Source: a virus
Length of the DNA stretch: 20,299 nucleotides
Virus record (IMG/VR): IMGVR_UViG_3300017963_000852
Span: 1-20,299 of that record
Reading direction: 5' to 3' (one strand)
Part shown: piece after piece, positions 11,344-19,239 of the stretch
Layout of the letters: every line of letters begins with the position of its first letter
Position numbering within the stretch: position 1 is the stretch's first letter
Program-made: the position numbers and the translations under genes
The notes under the pieces: model-generated
Told to the model about the DNA's origin: nothing
Seen by the model: only the letters and a program-made list of their open reading frames with translations
Database searches by the model: none

Positions 11344-12750
11344 TTGAATACGGCCGTAAAAATACTCGGGGACTTTAAGGCCCAGTTAAAAAAACTCGAC
11401 CAGGCCGACGCGCGCGCTCGCGCCGAGCGGGACTTTGCGTATTTTTGCGAGACCTTTACGGCGTATTCTTTGCGATCATTTCACGAAACCTGGCTGCGGG
11501 AGATTCGGAACGAGCAGATCGCCCTGCTGCTCGCGCCCCGCGGCTCGTCCAAGTCCACCACCCTGACCATCAACCGGGTGGCGTGGCTGGCCATAAAAAA
11601 TCCCGATCTCAGGATCCTGATCGTCTCCGCCACCGGGTTCATGGCCCGGAGACTCATGCGCGAGATTCGATCGCTGCTTATGTCCGAGCCGGTGCGCGAG
11701 ACCTGGGGCGACCTCAAGGGCGACAAATGGACGGACAACGAGATCAACCTGGCCACCCGCACGCGCGCGCACAAGGAAGCCACTATCACGGCCCTGGGCG
11801 CGGGCGAGTCCATCATCTCGGGTCATTACGACCTGATCGTGGGTGACGACATGGTCAATGAGGAGTGGTGTCGATCGGCTCTCCTCAGAGATAAGATATT
11901 CGACTGGCTGCGATTCTCACTTTTGCCCACGCTCGAGCCGGAAGGGCAGCTGATTATCCTGGGCACCCGCTACCATTGGGACGACCTTTACGGCCGTTTG
12001 ATCGACTTGAAAAAGTTCCGCGTGTCCATCAAGAAAATAATCGCCAAAGCCATCCAGGACGACGGGAGCTCGTTCTGGCCGGAGAGGTTCCCGATCGAGG
12101 CTCTCGAGAAGCTCCGGAAAATGCTCGGCACGATCATATTTAACGCCCAGTACCAAAACGACGCCACGGCCATGCTCGGCAAAATCTTCAAGCCCGACTG
12201 GATCAAACGCTATAAGCGCCTGCCGGACGGAGTAATCAAAAAGGCCCAGGGAGTGGACCTGGCCATCGGCGAGAAAAAAACAAACGACTATTTCGCGCAC
12301 GTGACTATCGGCGTGGACAAACAAAAGAACATCTACGTGCTGGACGCGTACCGCGATCGAATCACGTTCGACGCGCAGCACGCGGCAGTCGAGCGGAAAT
12401 ACGAGGAGCACCACAAGACTAGCAGACCCGTTGTGTGCGTGGCCATCGAGTCGAACGCCTACCAGGAGGCTTTGGCGCAACGGATCCGGATGAACACCAT
12501 GGTGCCGGTCCGCTCGATTCACCAGACCCGCGACAAGGTCACCAGGGCGCAGTGGTTTCAGCCGCACATGGAAAACGGCAAAGTGTTTTTTCCGTATCAA
12601 GGCACGGACGATCTCGAAATGGAGATCCTCACGTTCGACGAGGGCGCCCACGACGATCTCCTGGACGCCCTGATCCTGGCGGCTATGGCGGCGGGCCTGA
12701 TCAAAAAACGCGGACGCGCGCGGGCGCGTTCCAAACCAAAAGGCTTCTGA
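11344..12750 (+). CDS. Terminase large subunit (DNA-packaging ATPase/nuclease)
   Basis: The 468-residue product begins with TTG 11344; AGGGG lies about eight bases upstream, and TTGAATACG follows directly on the small-subunit stop. The ATPase domain has Walker A APRGSSKST (residues 64-72), a conserved RILIVSATG coupling-like strand near 90, and Walker B YDLIVGDDM at 162-170, followed by LIILGTRYHWDDLY. The RNase H-like nuclease domain opens with QGVDLAIGEKKTNDYF (about 300) and includes VAIESNAYQEAL and the acidic end AHDDLLDALILAA. It should pump phage DNA into proheads and cut it. In Mu the equivalent protein packages by headful; the same is likely but unproven. The C-terminus is very basic (RGRARARSKPKGF). 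The TGA shares bases with an element hairpin. Confidence 0.9.
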   Translation: MNTAVKILGDFKAQLKKLDQADARARAERDFAYFCETFTAYSLRSFHETWLREIRNEQIALLLAPRGSSKSTTLTINRVAWLAIKNPDLRILIVSATGFMARRLMREIRSLLMSEPVRETWGDLKGDKWTDNEINLATRTRAHKEATITALGAGESIISGHYDLIVGDDMVNEEWCRSALLRDKIFDWLRFSLLPTLEPEGQLIILGTRYHWDDLYGRLIDLKKFRVSIKKIIAKAIQDDGSSFWPERFPIEALEKLRKMLGTIIFNAQYQNDATAMLGKIFKPDWIKRYKRLPDGVIKKAQGVDLAIGEKKTNDYFAHVTIGVDKQKNIYVLDAYRDRITFDAQHAAVERKYEEHHKTSRPVVCVAIESNAYQEALAQRIRMNTMVPVRSIHQTRDKVTRAQWFQPHMENGKVFFPYQGTDDLEMEILTFDEGAHDDLLDALILAAMAAGLIKKRGRARARSKPKGF

Positions 12751-12890
12751 ATGCTTGAAGCATTCATCACAAAGCCGCGATGCCTGGCCGGTGGTAAAGC
12801 CGGACGGGCGCCGCGCGTTGTAGGTCGCGGCGGGGACGTGGAAGTGTCGCGGACATTGGCGCGGCGTTGCGGTGAGGGCCGCTCGCCCTC
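12749..12890 (+). repeat. Complete mosaic element, forward
   Basis: Hairpin 12749-12765 (GAATGC-TTGAA-GCATTC), TCACAAAGCCGCGATGCCTG, GACGGGCGCCGCGCGTTGTA, GGTCGCGGCGGGGACGTGG, GTCGCGGACATTGGCGCGGC, GTTGCGGTG and hairpin 12874-12890 (GAGGGC-CGCTC-GCCCTC). The two end hairpins have entirely different stems and loops. AAAGGATT follows for the portal gene. Confidence 0.92.
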
Positions 12891-12905
12891 AAAGGATTGA
12901 ATAAG

Positions 12906-14657
12906 ATGGGCGCATGGAATTGGTTGAAGAACACGTTCTCATTCACCAACTGGGGTGGGCGCTTCAGTGGGCGTTACCGCGCGCGGGGCTCGGTGTATGA
13001 CAACGCTTACGCGTGGCTGGCGGATACTCCCGACCTGTCGGAATATTCCAATCCTTACGCCAAGGCCCCCGACCAGTGGATGAGCGTACACGATCAGTAT
13101 AGGCTGCAGCTCTACAAGTTCAACCGAGCCGTTTATTACGGCGACCATTACAACGCCTTTCGATTCGCGCAGTACCTTTACCGCTCCGGCATGCTGGATG
13201 ACGACACCAGGCTGGCGGACGTTTTCGGCCGGGGCGGCCAGGACGTGCTGTTTGTGGCCACCAACCTTTTCCAGCTTTGCTCGGACACGTTCGCCGACCT
13301 CATCTCCCAGGCCCTGGGGCCGATCACGCCGGTGGAGGACAACAAAACCGCTTACGAGGCGGTGAAGCGCATCTCGGACAACTCCAATTTGCGACGGCTG
13401 CTGCACACCTCGGCGGTGACGGGAAGTTACAAGGGAGACATCGTCTGGACTATTCACGGAATTTTCAACGACGGCAAAAACTCCAAGTCCGCAAAATCTC
13501 CACAAGTCACAATAAGGGGCCGGCGCGTGGATACCTGGTTCCCGACGGTCGATCCCCAGGACCGCTCGCGGTTTTCGGAGCATATGTTCGCTTACAAGAT
13601 GGACAAGGACGACAAGTCCTACGCCGTAATCGAGCGCTATTTGGAAGACGCCATCAAGCTCGAGGTCAAGGAGCTCAGTGGTAACGAGTTCAAGGGCGAC
13701 GCGCCTCCGGAGATATTCGCCGAAGTTTTTGGCCCGGACGCCCTGTCCGAGTATCCGGCGCAGGGCATGCAGGTGGTGCATGTGGCCAACAAGATCGGGG
13801 ACGATAACGACCCTTACGGCGACTCGGATTACGGCCGGGGAGTGCTCTCGCTGGCGGACGAGCTTAATCAGCGAGAGACGCAGCTCTCTTACGAGCTGGA
13901 CAAGCACGGCAAGTTGGGCATGAGCGGGCCGTATTTGGGCGGCGAGGAGACCGAAAACCCGGAAAACGACAACCCCACCAACCGGGGCGTGAGCGGCAGG
14001 TATATCGAGCGCGAAGGCGACGACCCCGAACCCAAGTATATCGACTATCCGACTAATCACTTGACCGTAACCATGGAGCGGATGGCCAAATTGTACGAAG
14101 AGATCCCCAGGCAGATGCGGATGAGTCCGCGGCTGCTGGGCTATAAGGCCGGGGCGGCCGAGGAGGCCTTTGACACGCTGCGACTGGCGTGTGTGAACAC
14201 GCTGCTGAGAAACAAGACCCGGATAATGCTTATCGACGAGGGAATTATCAAAGCCGTCAGGTCCGCAATGTCGCTGGAGCAGGAGCTGAAAGTCGACGGC
14301 GCGGTGGATCCCGACGAGGCCGAGATCAAGGTCCGGTGGGGAGATGGGTTTCCCATGGACGAGGAAAAGGCGGCGCGGATCTGGGACATGAGGGTGGGAC
14401 ACAAACCCACTGCGACCAGGCTCCAGGCTGTACAGGCCATGGACGGCGTCGAGGGGGCCGAGGACACGGTGGAGGCCATTCGGGCGGAGGAAAACGAGGA
14501 CATGGGAGCCGTGGTGGGCCTCCGCAAGGAGCGGCGGGATTTGAACCTGGACCTCGAAGGCGCGGAGCCGGGCGAGGGCGCCGGGGGAGAACCCGAGAAG
14601 GTCCCCGAGATAAATGCCGGCATGGAAGAAAAAGGACAGCCAACGCAGTCGAGGTAG
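12906..14657 (+). CDS. Portal protein (SPP1 gp6-like family)
   Basis: The product has 583 residues. I take ATG 12906 behind AAAGGATTGAATAAG rather than the in-frame TTG at 12897, because the spacing is better. Features of SPP1-type portals are a structured N-terminal region (YRLQLYKFNRAVYYGDHYNA), mixed alpha/beta centre, a beta-rich region with GDDNDPYGDSDYGRGVLSLA near 300, then MERMAKLYEEIPRQMRMSPR and a long channel-like helix with KAGAAEEAFDTLRLACVNTL. The C-terminus from about 530 is acidic and Gly-rich. Portals form the ring at the single capsid vertex through which DNA passes. Classical Mu uses a DUF935-type portal (gp29), so this one points to an exchanged head module. The length is in the usual 450-600 range. 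An antisense frame across it is rejected as a shadow. Confidence 0.8.
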   Translation: MGAWNWLKNTFSFTNWGGRFSGRYRARGSVYDNAYAWLADTPDLSEYSNPYAKAPDQWMSVHDQYRLQLYKFNRAVYYGDHYNAFRFAQYLYRSGMLDDDTRLADVFGRGGQDVLFVATNLFQLCSDTFADLISQALGPITPVEDNKTAYEAVKRISDNSNLRRLLHTSAVTGSYKGDIVWTIHGIFNDGKNSKSAKSPQVTIRGRRVDTWFPTVDPQDRSRFSEHMFAYKMDKDDKSYAVIERYLEDAIKLEVKELSGNEFKGDAPPEIFAEVFGPDALSEYPAQGMQVVHVANKIGDDNDPYGDSDYGRGVLSLADELNQRETQLSYELDKHGKLGMSGPYLGGEETENPENDNPTNRGVSGRYIEREGDDPEPKYIDYPTNHLTVTMERMAKLYEEIPRQMRMSPRLLGYKAGAAEEAFDTLRLACVNTLLRNKTRIMLIDEGIIKAVRSAMSLEQELKVDGAVDPDEAEIKVRWGDGFPMDEEKAARIWDMRVGHKPTATRLQAVQAMDGVEGAEDTVEAIRAEENEDMGAVVGLRKERRDLNLDLEGAEPGEGAGGEPEKVPEINAGMEEKGQPTQSR

Positions 14658-14687
14658 GTTTGCAAGATGATTAACCACAAAAGCAAC

Positions 14688-14758
14688 AGGTCGCGGCGGG
14701 GATGTGGCTGTATCGAGGACAAAGACCGCGGCGTTGTTGTGAAGGGTTCACCCCATAA
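14688..14758 (+). repeat. Mosaic element, forward (right half), degraded hairpin
   Basis: GGTCGCGGCGGGGATGTGG, TGTATCGAGGACAAAGACC, CGCGGCGTTGTTGTG and the decayed hairpin GAAGGG-TTCAC-CCCATA (14742-14758). The left end is lost, leaving the portal stop at 14655-14657 without a hairpin. Confidence 0.8.
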
Positions 14759-14767
14759 GGTGAATAC

Positions 14768-15664
14768 GTGTGCGGACTTGAAACATACGAACTCGCTATT
14801 GCCGAGATGAAAAGAATCTTCGAGGACGCCCAGCGGGAGATAACTTTCCTGTTGGCCAATTACGAGGCCATGGCGCTGCCCGGCTACGAGATCGGCCGCC
14901 AGCGCGTGCTGTTGAAGCAGGTCGAGGAAATCCTCGAGAAGATGGACGAGCCCGTGCTGCAATGGGCCGAGCGGTGGCTGCCGCGCTCGTACTCGCAAGG
15001 GTCGCTGTACGTTACCAAGAGCCTCCGCAAGATGGGCCTGGTCGGAGACGCGGCCATGAAAGCGGGGTTCTCTGTGGTGGACACCGGCCAGGTGTATGCC
15101 CTGGCTGAGAGCCTGGTGACAAACCTGGACGCCATCCAGGCGCAGGTCCTGCACAAGGTGGACCTGGCCATCCGGAGGAGTCAGCTGGCGCTGGCGGCCG
15201 AGCGGGAGGCCACCAGGACCATCGCCCGCGGGACGATCACGGGCCGGTCCATACCAGGGATGCAGCGGGACCTGTTGAACGGCGCCCTCCGGGGACAGAT
15301 CGCGCCCGGAGGATACCGGGGAACAATGACCTCTTACGCCGAGCTGTTGGCTCGCACCCGCACGCGCGAGGCGCAGATGACGGCGGCGCTCAGAAAGATG
15401 GATCAATTCGGCGTGAAGCTGGTGACCGTGCCCAAGCATGGCGGGGCGTGCGCATTATGCGCGCCGTGGCAGGGGGCCATTTTCAGCCTGGACGGCTCGG
15501 ATCCGAGGTTTCCGCCGCTGTCCGTGGTGGGCCTGCCGCCCTGGCATCCGAACTGTGCGGACGTGATCGCGCCGTTCGTCGAAAAGCTGGCCTCGACCCA
15601 GGAGATCGCGGCCGGTGAGAGGGTATCGACCGACGCGCTGAGAGCCGCGGAGAAGGCCGCATGA
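14768..15664 (+). CDS. Minor head protein (Phage_min_cap2/SPP1 gp7-like)
   Basis: The 298-residue product starts at GTG 14768 behind AAGGTGAATAC. It is mostly helical up to residue 215 (MKRIFEDAQREITFLLANYE, ERWLPRSYSQGSLYVTKSLR, AREREATRTIARG-type repeats). It then has the C-terminal module of phage minor head/Mu gp30-like proteins: YAELLARTRTREAQ, VPKHGGACALCAPWQG with C228/C231 and WHPNCADVI with H260/C263, the metal-binding CxxC...HxxxC signature. Such proteins bind the portal or capsid interior and assist head assembly or DNA delivery. The order portal, minor head, scaffold, capsid matches this. The stop overlaps the next ATG (ATGA at 15661-15664). Confidence 0.82.
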   Translation: MCGLETYELAIAEMKRIFEDAQREITFLLANYEAMALPGYEIGRQRVLLKQVEEILEKMDEPVLQWAERWLPRSYSQGSLYVTKSLRKMGLVGDAAMKAGFSVVDTGQVYALAESLVTNLDAIQAQVLHKVDLAIRRSQLALAAEREATRTIARGTITGRSIPGMQRDLLNGALRGQIAPGGYRGTMTSYAELLARTRTREAQMTAALRKMDQFGVKLVTVPKHGGACALCAPWQGAIFSLDGSDPRFPPLSVVGLPPWHPNCADVIAPFVEKLASTQEIAAGERVSTDALRAAEKAA

Positions 15665-15879
15665 TGGAAAAAGGGTGTGGATACGCGCCTGAAACGCTTT
15701 CGAGCGCGTTAAACACGTTTATGAACATTCAGAGGGCCAATCCCGCTGGAGCGGGAGGCCGAAATGTGGACGCGCGGAGCCCAAATGACGGATTGACGAC
15801 CGTCGGGCATCGCGGCGTTGTGCTGAAAGCTTCAAGCTTTCAATCCCGAGGGAGATCCTCGAGAGGGAGAAAAAAATGA
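15661..15879 (+). CDS. Possible small gene read through a mosaic element, coupled at both ends
   Basis: The 72-residue frame overlaps the minor head gene by ATGA at its start and the scaffold start by ATGA at its end, an arrangement typical of coupled translation. Residues 1-28 (MMEKGCGYAPETLSSALNTF and on) are unique. From about residue 27 it reads an inverse element (15741-15841), giving GRNVDARSPNDG and GHRGVVLKASSFQSRG. No recognised motif is present. It may be a genuine small protein extended by element insertion, or a frame kept open by chance; a ribosome passing through would keep the scaffold gene coupled. Confidence 0.4.
   Translation: MMEKGCGYAPETLSSALNTFMNIQRANPAGAGGRNVDARSPNDGLTTVGHRGVVLKASSFQSRGRSSRGRKK
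15741..15841 (-). repeat. Mosaic element, inverse, with hairpin
   Basis: Short palindrome TCCCGCTGGAGCGGGA (15741-15756), then TGGACGCGCGGAGCCCAAAT, GTCGGGCATCGCGGCGTTGT, GCTG and hairpin 15825-15841 (GAAAGC-TTCAA-GCTTTC). The scaffold gene's GAGAGGGAG site follows about 25 bases later. Confidence 0.86.
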
Positions 15880-16601
15880 AATTTTGGGAATTGATTATTA
15901 GGAGCCCGGAGCCGGGAGAACCCGCCGGTGGCTCGGACGACGACAAAACAAAAACAACCCCGGACCCGCCTGCGGATCCTCCCGTCAAAGACGACGGGGA
16001 TCCCGACGGCGATAAGGACAAAGACACCGACCCTCGAGTGGCGAAAGCGCGTGAAGAGGCGATCTCGGAACGGAAAAAACGCCAGGCCCTGCAAAAGGAA
16101 ATCGAGGATATCAAGGCGAGCGCCGCCGAAGGCGCGGACCTGAAAGAAAAGCTGCTCTCTATTCTGGGCGGCAAGGATGAGGACGACCCTGTGGCAATGG
16201 CGGAGAACGCTAAAGTCGAGGCGGCCGCGGCCACAGCGCGGGCGGAGAGCGCCCTTATCAAAGCGCAGGTGGTGGCCGAGGCGTCCAAAGCCGGGGCGGT
16301 GGATCCCGAGGTGGTAGCGCGACTGATCGACCAGGAGGGAATCTCGGTGGACCTGGAAAAAGGGACGGTCACAGGAGCCGAGGAGGCCGTGAAAGCCCTC
16401 CTCGAGGAAAAGACGTACCTGACCCAGGGGACAAAGCCGGCGCCCAATACCGGAGGAAGTCCTCCGGGCTCGGACCCGAACCCGAAATCGTTAAAGGTCG
16501 AGGAGCTGAAGGAACTCCAGAAAAAGGCGAAAGCCGGAGATTCTCAAGCGCTCCTCGAAGTGACAAAGCGCCTTGGAGAATTTCGAGACGCGGGCCTTTG
16601 A
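15876..16601 (+). CDS. Capsid scaffold-like protein
   Basis: The product has 241 residues from ATG 15876, preceded by GAGAGGGAGAAAAAA. Residues about 10-55 are a disordered Asp/Pro/Lys-rich stretch (DKTKTTPDPPADPPVKDDGD). Residues 55-140 form a long coiled coil (REEAISERKKRQALQKEIED, ENAKVEAAAATARAESALIK). A Pro/Gly/Asn linker (TKPAPNTGGSPPGSDPNPKS) leads to the helical C-terminus, LKVEELKELQKKAKAGDSQA. A low-complexity acidic head, central coil and short C-terminal helix, placed directly before the major capsid gene, is the layout of phage scaffolds (GP20-like) that guide head assembly and are then removed. No protease motif is visible here. No element lies inside the frame. Confidence 0.75.
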   Translation: MKFWELIIRSPEPGEPAGGSDDDKTKTTPDPPADPPVKDDGDPDGDKDKDTDPRVAKAREEAISERKKRQALQKEIEDIKASAAEGADLKEKLLSILGGKDEDDPVAMAENAKVEAAAATARAESALIKAQVVAEASKAGAVDPEVVARLIDQEGISVDLEKGTVTGAEEAVKALLEEKTYLTQGTKPAPNTGGSPPGSDPNPKSLKVEELKELQKKAKAGDSQALLEVTKRLGEFRDAGL

Positions 16602-16604
16602 AGG

Positions 16605-16688
16605 GGAGGTTCGAAACTTCCACAACAACGCCGCGATGCCTGGCGGGAGACAGTCCATAATTTGGGCGCCACGCGTCGGAAATCGCAG
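16605..16688 (+). repeat. Mosaic element, forward (left half)
   Basis: Hairpin 16605-16621 (GGAGGT-TCGAA-ACTTCC, one pair being G-T/G-U), CACAACAACGCCGCGATGCC, TGGCGGGAGACAGTCC, ATTTGGGCGCCACGCGTCGG, TCGCAGCAGGG. The GGGAG at its very end is the ribosome binding site of the major capsid gene. Confidence 0.88.
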
Positions 16689-16702
16689 CAGGGAGTAAAG
16701 CA

Positions 16703-18052
16703 ATGGATACTTTGATTTTTGCAATAAATGAAATCGTCAACCAGGTTCTTTCGAATCTGGACGTGGGCGGCCTTTCGGGCCTGCTGGCCTTCGGGCTCAT
16801 GGCCCTGGGCGTTATCCTTACGCCGGGCTTTCCCGGCAAGGCGGCTTTTGACACCACCCAGCCGGGTGGCGAGCACGCCGAGGACGTGTCGCCGCTAGTA
16901 AAGATTTTGTCGGAATCGGAAACTCCACTTCTGAGTTTCCTGGGGCTGGATCCGAAGCCCATAAACAACATCCGACACGAGTGGCTCGAAGACGAGCTCA
17001 TCCCGGACACCACTGTGCTCTCGGCGGCCCTGGGCGCGGGAGGAACCACGTTTACGGTTCCCGACGCCAATATGTTTCAGGTGGGAGAGCTGATCGCGGT
17101 GGGCTCGTTGCCTAATAACGAGGTAATGAGAGTCACCAACGTGAACGGAACCACCAACGTCCTGACCGTGACCCGCGGCTACGGCGCGACCGTGGCGGTG
17201 GCGCATGCGTCCGGCGCCGAGGTGCTCTTGATGGGCGAGTTGTCGCTCGAAGGCGATGACGCTCCTGACGCGCAGAAGACGGCCATGGAGAGGCCCTATA
17301 ACATCTCGCACATATTCAACTATGCCATCGAGATGACCGGCACCAGGGAAGCTATGATCCCCAGCCACCTGGGAGATATCGGCAACGAGTGGGCCTACGA
17401 GACCCAGAAGAGAACCAGGGAGGCCCTCAGAGACCTCGAGGCGGCTGTGCTGGCCTCGGAATGGAACTGGGTGGGCGCGGCCCCGACTCTGGGCTCGGCC
17501 ACAGTTCGCAGGTCCATGCGCGGAATCGTCAACCTCCTCCGATACGGCGTCATAATCGGCGGCGTGCAGACCACTCCGCCGGCTAACTGCTATCGGAACG
17601 TGGCGGCCGCGAATTTCACCTACGACAATTTCCGCGATCTTCAGCAGCAGGCGGTCTATAACAACGGCTCCCGCGAGGCGTCGCTGCTCCTGATTCCGCC
17701 CGCGCTCAAGGTCAGTGTCGGCAAGTGGAAACGCTCGGCCCAGGGCCTGATGCAGACAAACGCCAACCTGGACGACAAACGCATGACCGAAATCGTGGAC
17801 GTGATCGAAACCGATTACGGCCGGGTGGTGGTCATTATGGCCAAGCGCCTGTCGGTGCTCGGCAACGTGTCGCTCCTGCTTTGCCCGCAGCTAGTGCGGC
17901 CGAAATCGTTCGTGTCGAGGTCTTTCCATCTCCTGGAGATGGGCAGGACCGGAGACCGGATGAAAAAGGAGCTGGTGGGCGAGTACGGCCTCGAGATGGT
18001 GGGAATAACTCAGGGCTGGCACTCCCTCTGCTATAACTGGACCTCCTTATAA
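16703..18052 (+). CDS. Major capsid protein, SU10/DUF5309-like, with hydrophobic N-terminus
   Basis: The 449-residue product starts at ATG 16703 behind CAGGGAGTAAAGC. Residues 22-41 (GGLSGLLAFGLMALGVILTP) form a hydrophobic stretch of membrane-segment quality, unusual for a capsid subunit; no good start lies beyond it. From about 60 the sequence follows the SU10-type (DUF5309) HK97-fold pattern: TPLLSFLGLDPKPINNIRHE, WLEDEL, VLSAALGAGGTTFTVPDANM, MRVTNVNGTTNVLTVTRGYG (beta-rich insertion), NISHIFNYAIEMTGTREAMI, LRDLEAAVLASEWN (the E-loop/spine-helix area), and a C-terminal half with KWKRSAQGLMQTNANLDDKR and ETDYGRVVVIMAKRLSV. It would build the icosahedral head. The hydrophobic N-terminus could be a delta-like domain removed on maturation, but no protease gene is seen here. 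Confidence 0.82.
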   Translation: MDTLIFAINEIVNQVLSNLDVGGLSGLLAFGLMALGVILTPGFPGKAAFDTTQPGGEHAEDVSPLVKILSESETPLLSFLGLDPKPINNIRHEWLEDELIPDTTVLSAALGAGGTTFTVPDANMFQVGELIAVGSLPNNEVMRVTNVNGTTNVLTVTRGYGATVAVAHASGAEVLLMGELSLEGDDAPDAQKTAMERPYNISHIFNYAIEMTGTREAMIPSHLGDIGNEWAYETQKRTREALRDLEAAVLASEWNWVGAAPTLGSATVRRSMRGIVNLLRYGVIIGGVQTTPPANCYRNVAAANFTYDNFRDLQQQAVYNNGSREASLLLIPPALKVSVGKWKRSAQGLMQTNANLDDKRMTEIVDVIETDYGRVVVIMAKRLSVLGNVSLLLCPQLVRPKSFVSRSFHLLEMGRTGDRMKKELVGEYGLEMVGITQGWHSLCYNWTSL

Positions 18053-18150
18053 GCCGCGAGGCTGTGGAGGGAGGTATAACGTAATTGAGAGCCGCGCGTC
18101 CATGGTCGGGACACCCTGACAGGCTGCATCGCGGACCGTGGACGCGGCTT
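18053..18150 (+). repeat. Degraded mosaic element after the capsid gene
   Basis: GCCGCGAGGCTGTGGAGGG, GAGCCGCGCGTCCATGGTCG, AGGCTGCATCGCGGACCGTG, GACGCGGCTTT keep the block order of a forward copy (GCCGCG, GCCGCGCGT..GGTCG, GCGGAC, CGCGGC) without hairpins. It is the most worn copy and fills the 116-base gap. Confidence 0.6.
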
Positions 18151-18168
18151 TAAAAAACAAGGAGCGAG

Positions 18169-18720
18169 ATGAGCTTAACGGTTACAGCTTGCGGGACGGA
18201 TTCAAACAGCTACGTGACCATCGCGGAGATGGACGCGTTTGTGGCCGAGCAGATAACGAGTGACGCGGTGACGGCCTGGACGGCCTTGGTGGACGCCAAC
18301 AAGGAGAAGTACCTGATACAAGCCTGCCGGCAGATCGACCGCGCGCATCGATACGTCGGCCGAAAAATAACGTCCCTTACGGGCGACGACGCGCAGGCGC
18401 TCGAGTTTCCCAGGTTCTCGTTCGATTACACGGGCGGCAAGGCTAATCTGGAGGCGTATCGATCGGACGGGACTTACGCTGTGGACGAGCGCGTAAAACG
18501 AGCGCAGATGCTCCAGGCTTTGCACCTCGTGCAAATCGTCGAGGTCGAGGGAGGAGATCCCATGATCGGAGGAGGGACCCGAGCCAAGCTGCAGGCCGAA
18601 GGCGTGACCCAGATCAGGACCGGAAACACGAGCGAATCGTACAACGGGAAAGTGAACTCGTTATGCGCGGCTGCTGAGCAAGAGCTTGCCGCTCTTGTTC
18701 GGAAGGCTTCGAGGATTTGA
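18169..18720 (+). CDS. Head-tail connector-like protein (DnaT_2-type)
   Basis: The product has 183 residues from ATG 18169 behind AAGGAGCGAG. The N-terminus SLTVTACGTDSNSYVTIAEM followed by AFVAEQ, W near 40, KEKYLIQACRQIDRAHRYVG, RKI and QALEFPRFSF matches the pattern of phage proteins labelled 'putative DnaT-like ssDNA binding' (DnaT_2), which in practice are head-tail connector or adaptor proteins: NSYV, a domain-defining helix and the QALEWPR-type motif. It lies immediately after the capsid gene, the usual place for a head-completion protein. The C-terminal helices (VNSLCAAAEQELAALVRKAS) are typical. The TGA shares GA with the hairpin at 18719. Confidence 0.75.
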   Translation: MSLTVTACGTDSNSYVTIAEMDAFVAEQITSDAVTAWTALVDANKEKYLIQACRQIDRAHRYVGRKITSLTGDDAQALEFPRFSFDYTGGKANLEAYRSDGTYAVDERVKRAQMLQALHLVQIVEVEGGDPMIGGGTRAKLQAEGVTQIRTGNTSESYNGKVNSLCAAAEQELAALVRKASRI

Positions 18721-18885
18721 AAGCTTGAAGCTTTCAGCACAACGCCGCGATGCCTGGCGGGCGGCCTTTTGTAATTTGGGCGCCGCGCGTCCTCGTAGTC
18801 GCGGCGGAAGCTCGGAGCTTCACCCAACGCCGCGGTCACAGTCCGCGACACAGCCCAGTCCACGCCGCGACCTATAACGCGCGGA
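18719..18885 (+). repeat. Composite mosaic element: forward left half joined to inverse left half
   Basis: Hairpin 18719-18735 (GAAAGC-TTGAA-GCTTTC), GCACAACGCCGCGATGCCTG, GGGCGGCCTTTTGTAATTTG, GCGCCGCGCGTCCTCGTAGT, then hairpin 18807-18821 (GAAGC-TCGGA-GCTTC), CACCCAACGCCGCGGTCAC, AGTCCGCGACACAGCCC, AGTCCACGCCGCGACCTATA, ACGCGCGG. Half-elements of opposite orientation meet here. It fills the 210-base gap with no gene. Confidence 0.92.
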
Positions 18886-18930
18886 TGAGGCTGGAAAAAA
18901 GACGAGGCCCAGGCCTCGCGGAGACGAAGA

Positions 18931-19239
18931 ATGTTGAATGATCAGAATACACAGACGACTCAGATCACGGGCGCGGCCTCGACGCCGCAAGTGTGCTGGG
19001 CGATAACGGGCGCGTCGAATCGCGTGCGCTTGACCCGGAACAAAAAGTACCGGGTGCGGGCGGATTACGACGTGTATTTTCAGCAGAGCGCGACCGGCCT
19101 GGTGGCCGAGTTCGCAGTGCCGCAAGCGCCGATTCGAGACGGCTCGCAGGAGTTTTTCGTGACCACCGAGTGGGGCGAGTACGTGTTCATTCAGGCGGTG
19201 GCGACAAACGGACATGTCGTTTTTGAAGAGCAGGTCTGA
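18931..19239 (+). CDS. Small beta-rich structural protein, unrecognised
   Basis: The 102-residue product starts at ATG 18931 behind GCGGAGACGAAGA. It has a strand-rich pattern with short polar loops: VCWAITGASNRVRLTRNKKY, RVRADYDVYFQQSATGLVAE, AVPQAPIRDGSQEFFVTTEW, GEYVFIQAVATNGHVVFEEQ. There is one cysteine and no helix-rich segment. The alternating pattern suggests a beta sandwich or decoration/attachment domain. It stands between the connector and a LamG-like gene within the head block, so a capsid or head-tail component is likely, but it matches no family I can name. The TGA shares GA with the hairpin at 19238. Confidence 0.6.
   Translation: MLNDQNTQTTQITGAASTPQVCWAITGASNRVRLTRNKKYRVRADYDVYFQQSATGLVAEFAVPQAPIRDGSQEFFVTTEWGEYVFIQAVATNGHVVFEEQV

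Noticed and set aside
11917-12651. Antisense open frame opposite the large terminase
   Set aside because: The terminase motifs on the + strand are clear, and the antisense product has no recognisable features.
12939-14678. Long antisense open frame (579 codons) opposite the portal gene
   Set aside because: It mirrors a GC-rich coding strand, has no ribosome binding site worth noting, and its protein shows no motif; the + strand portal explains the region.
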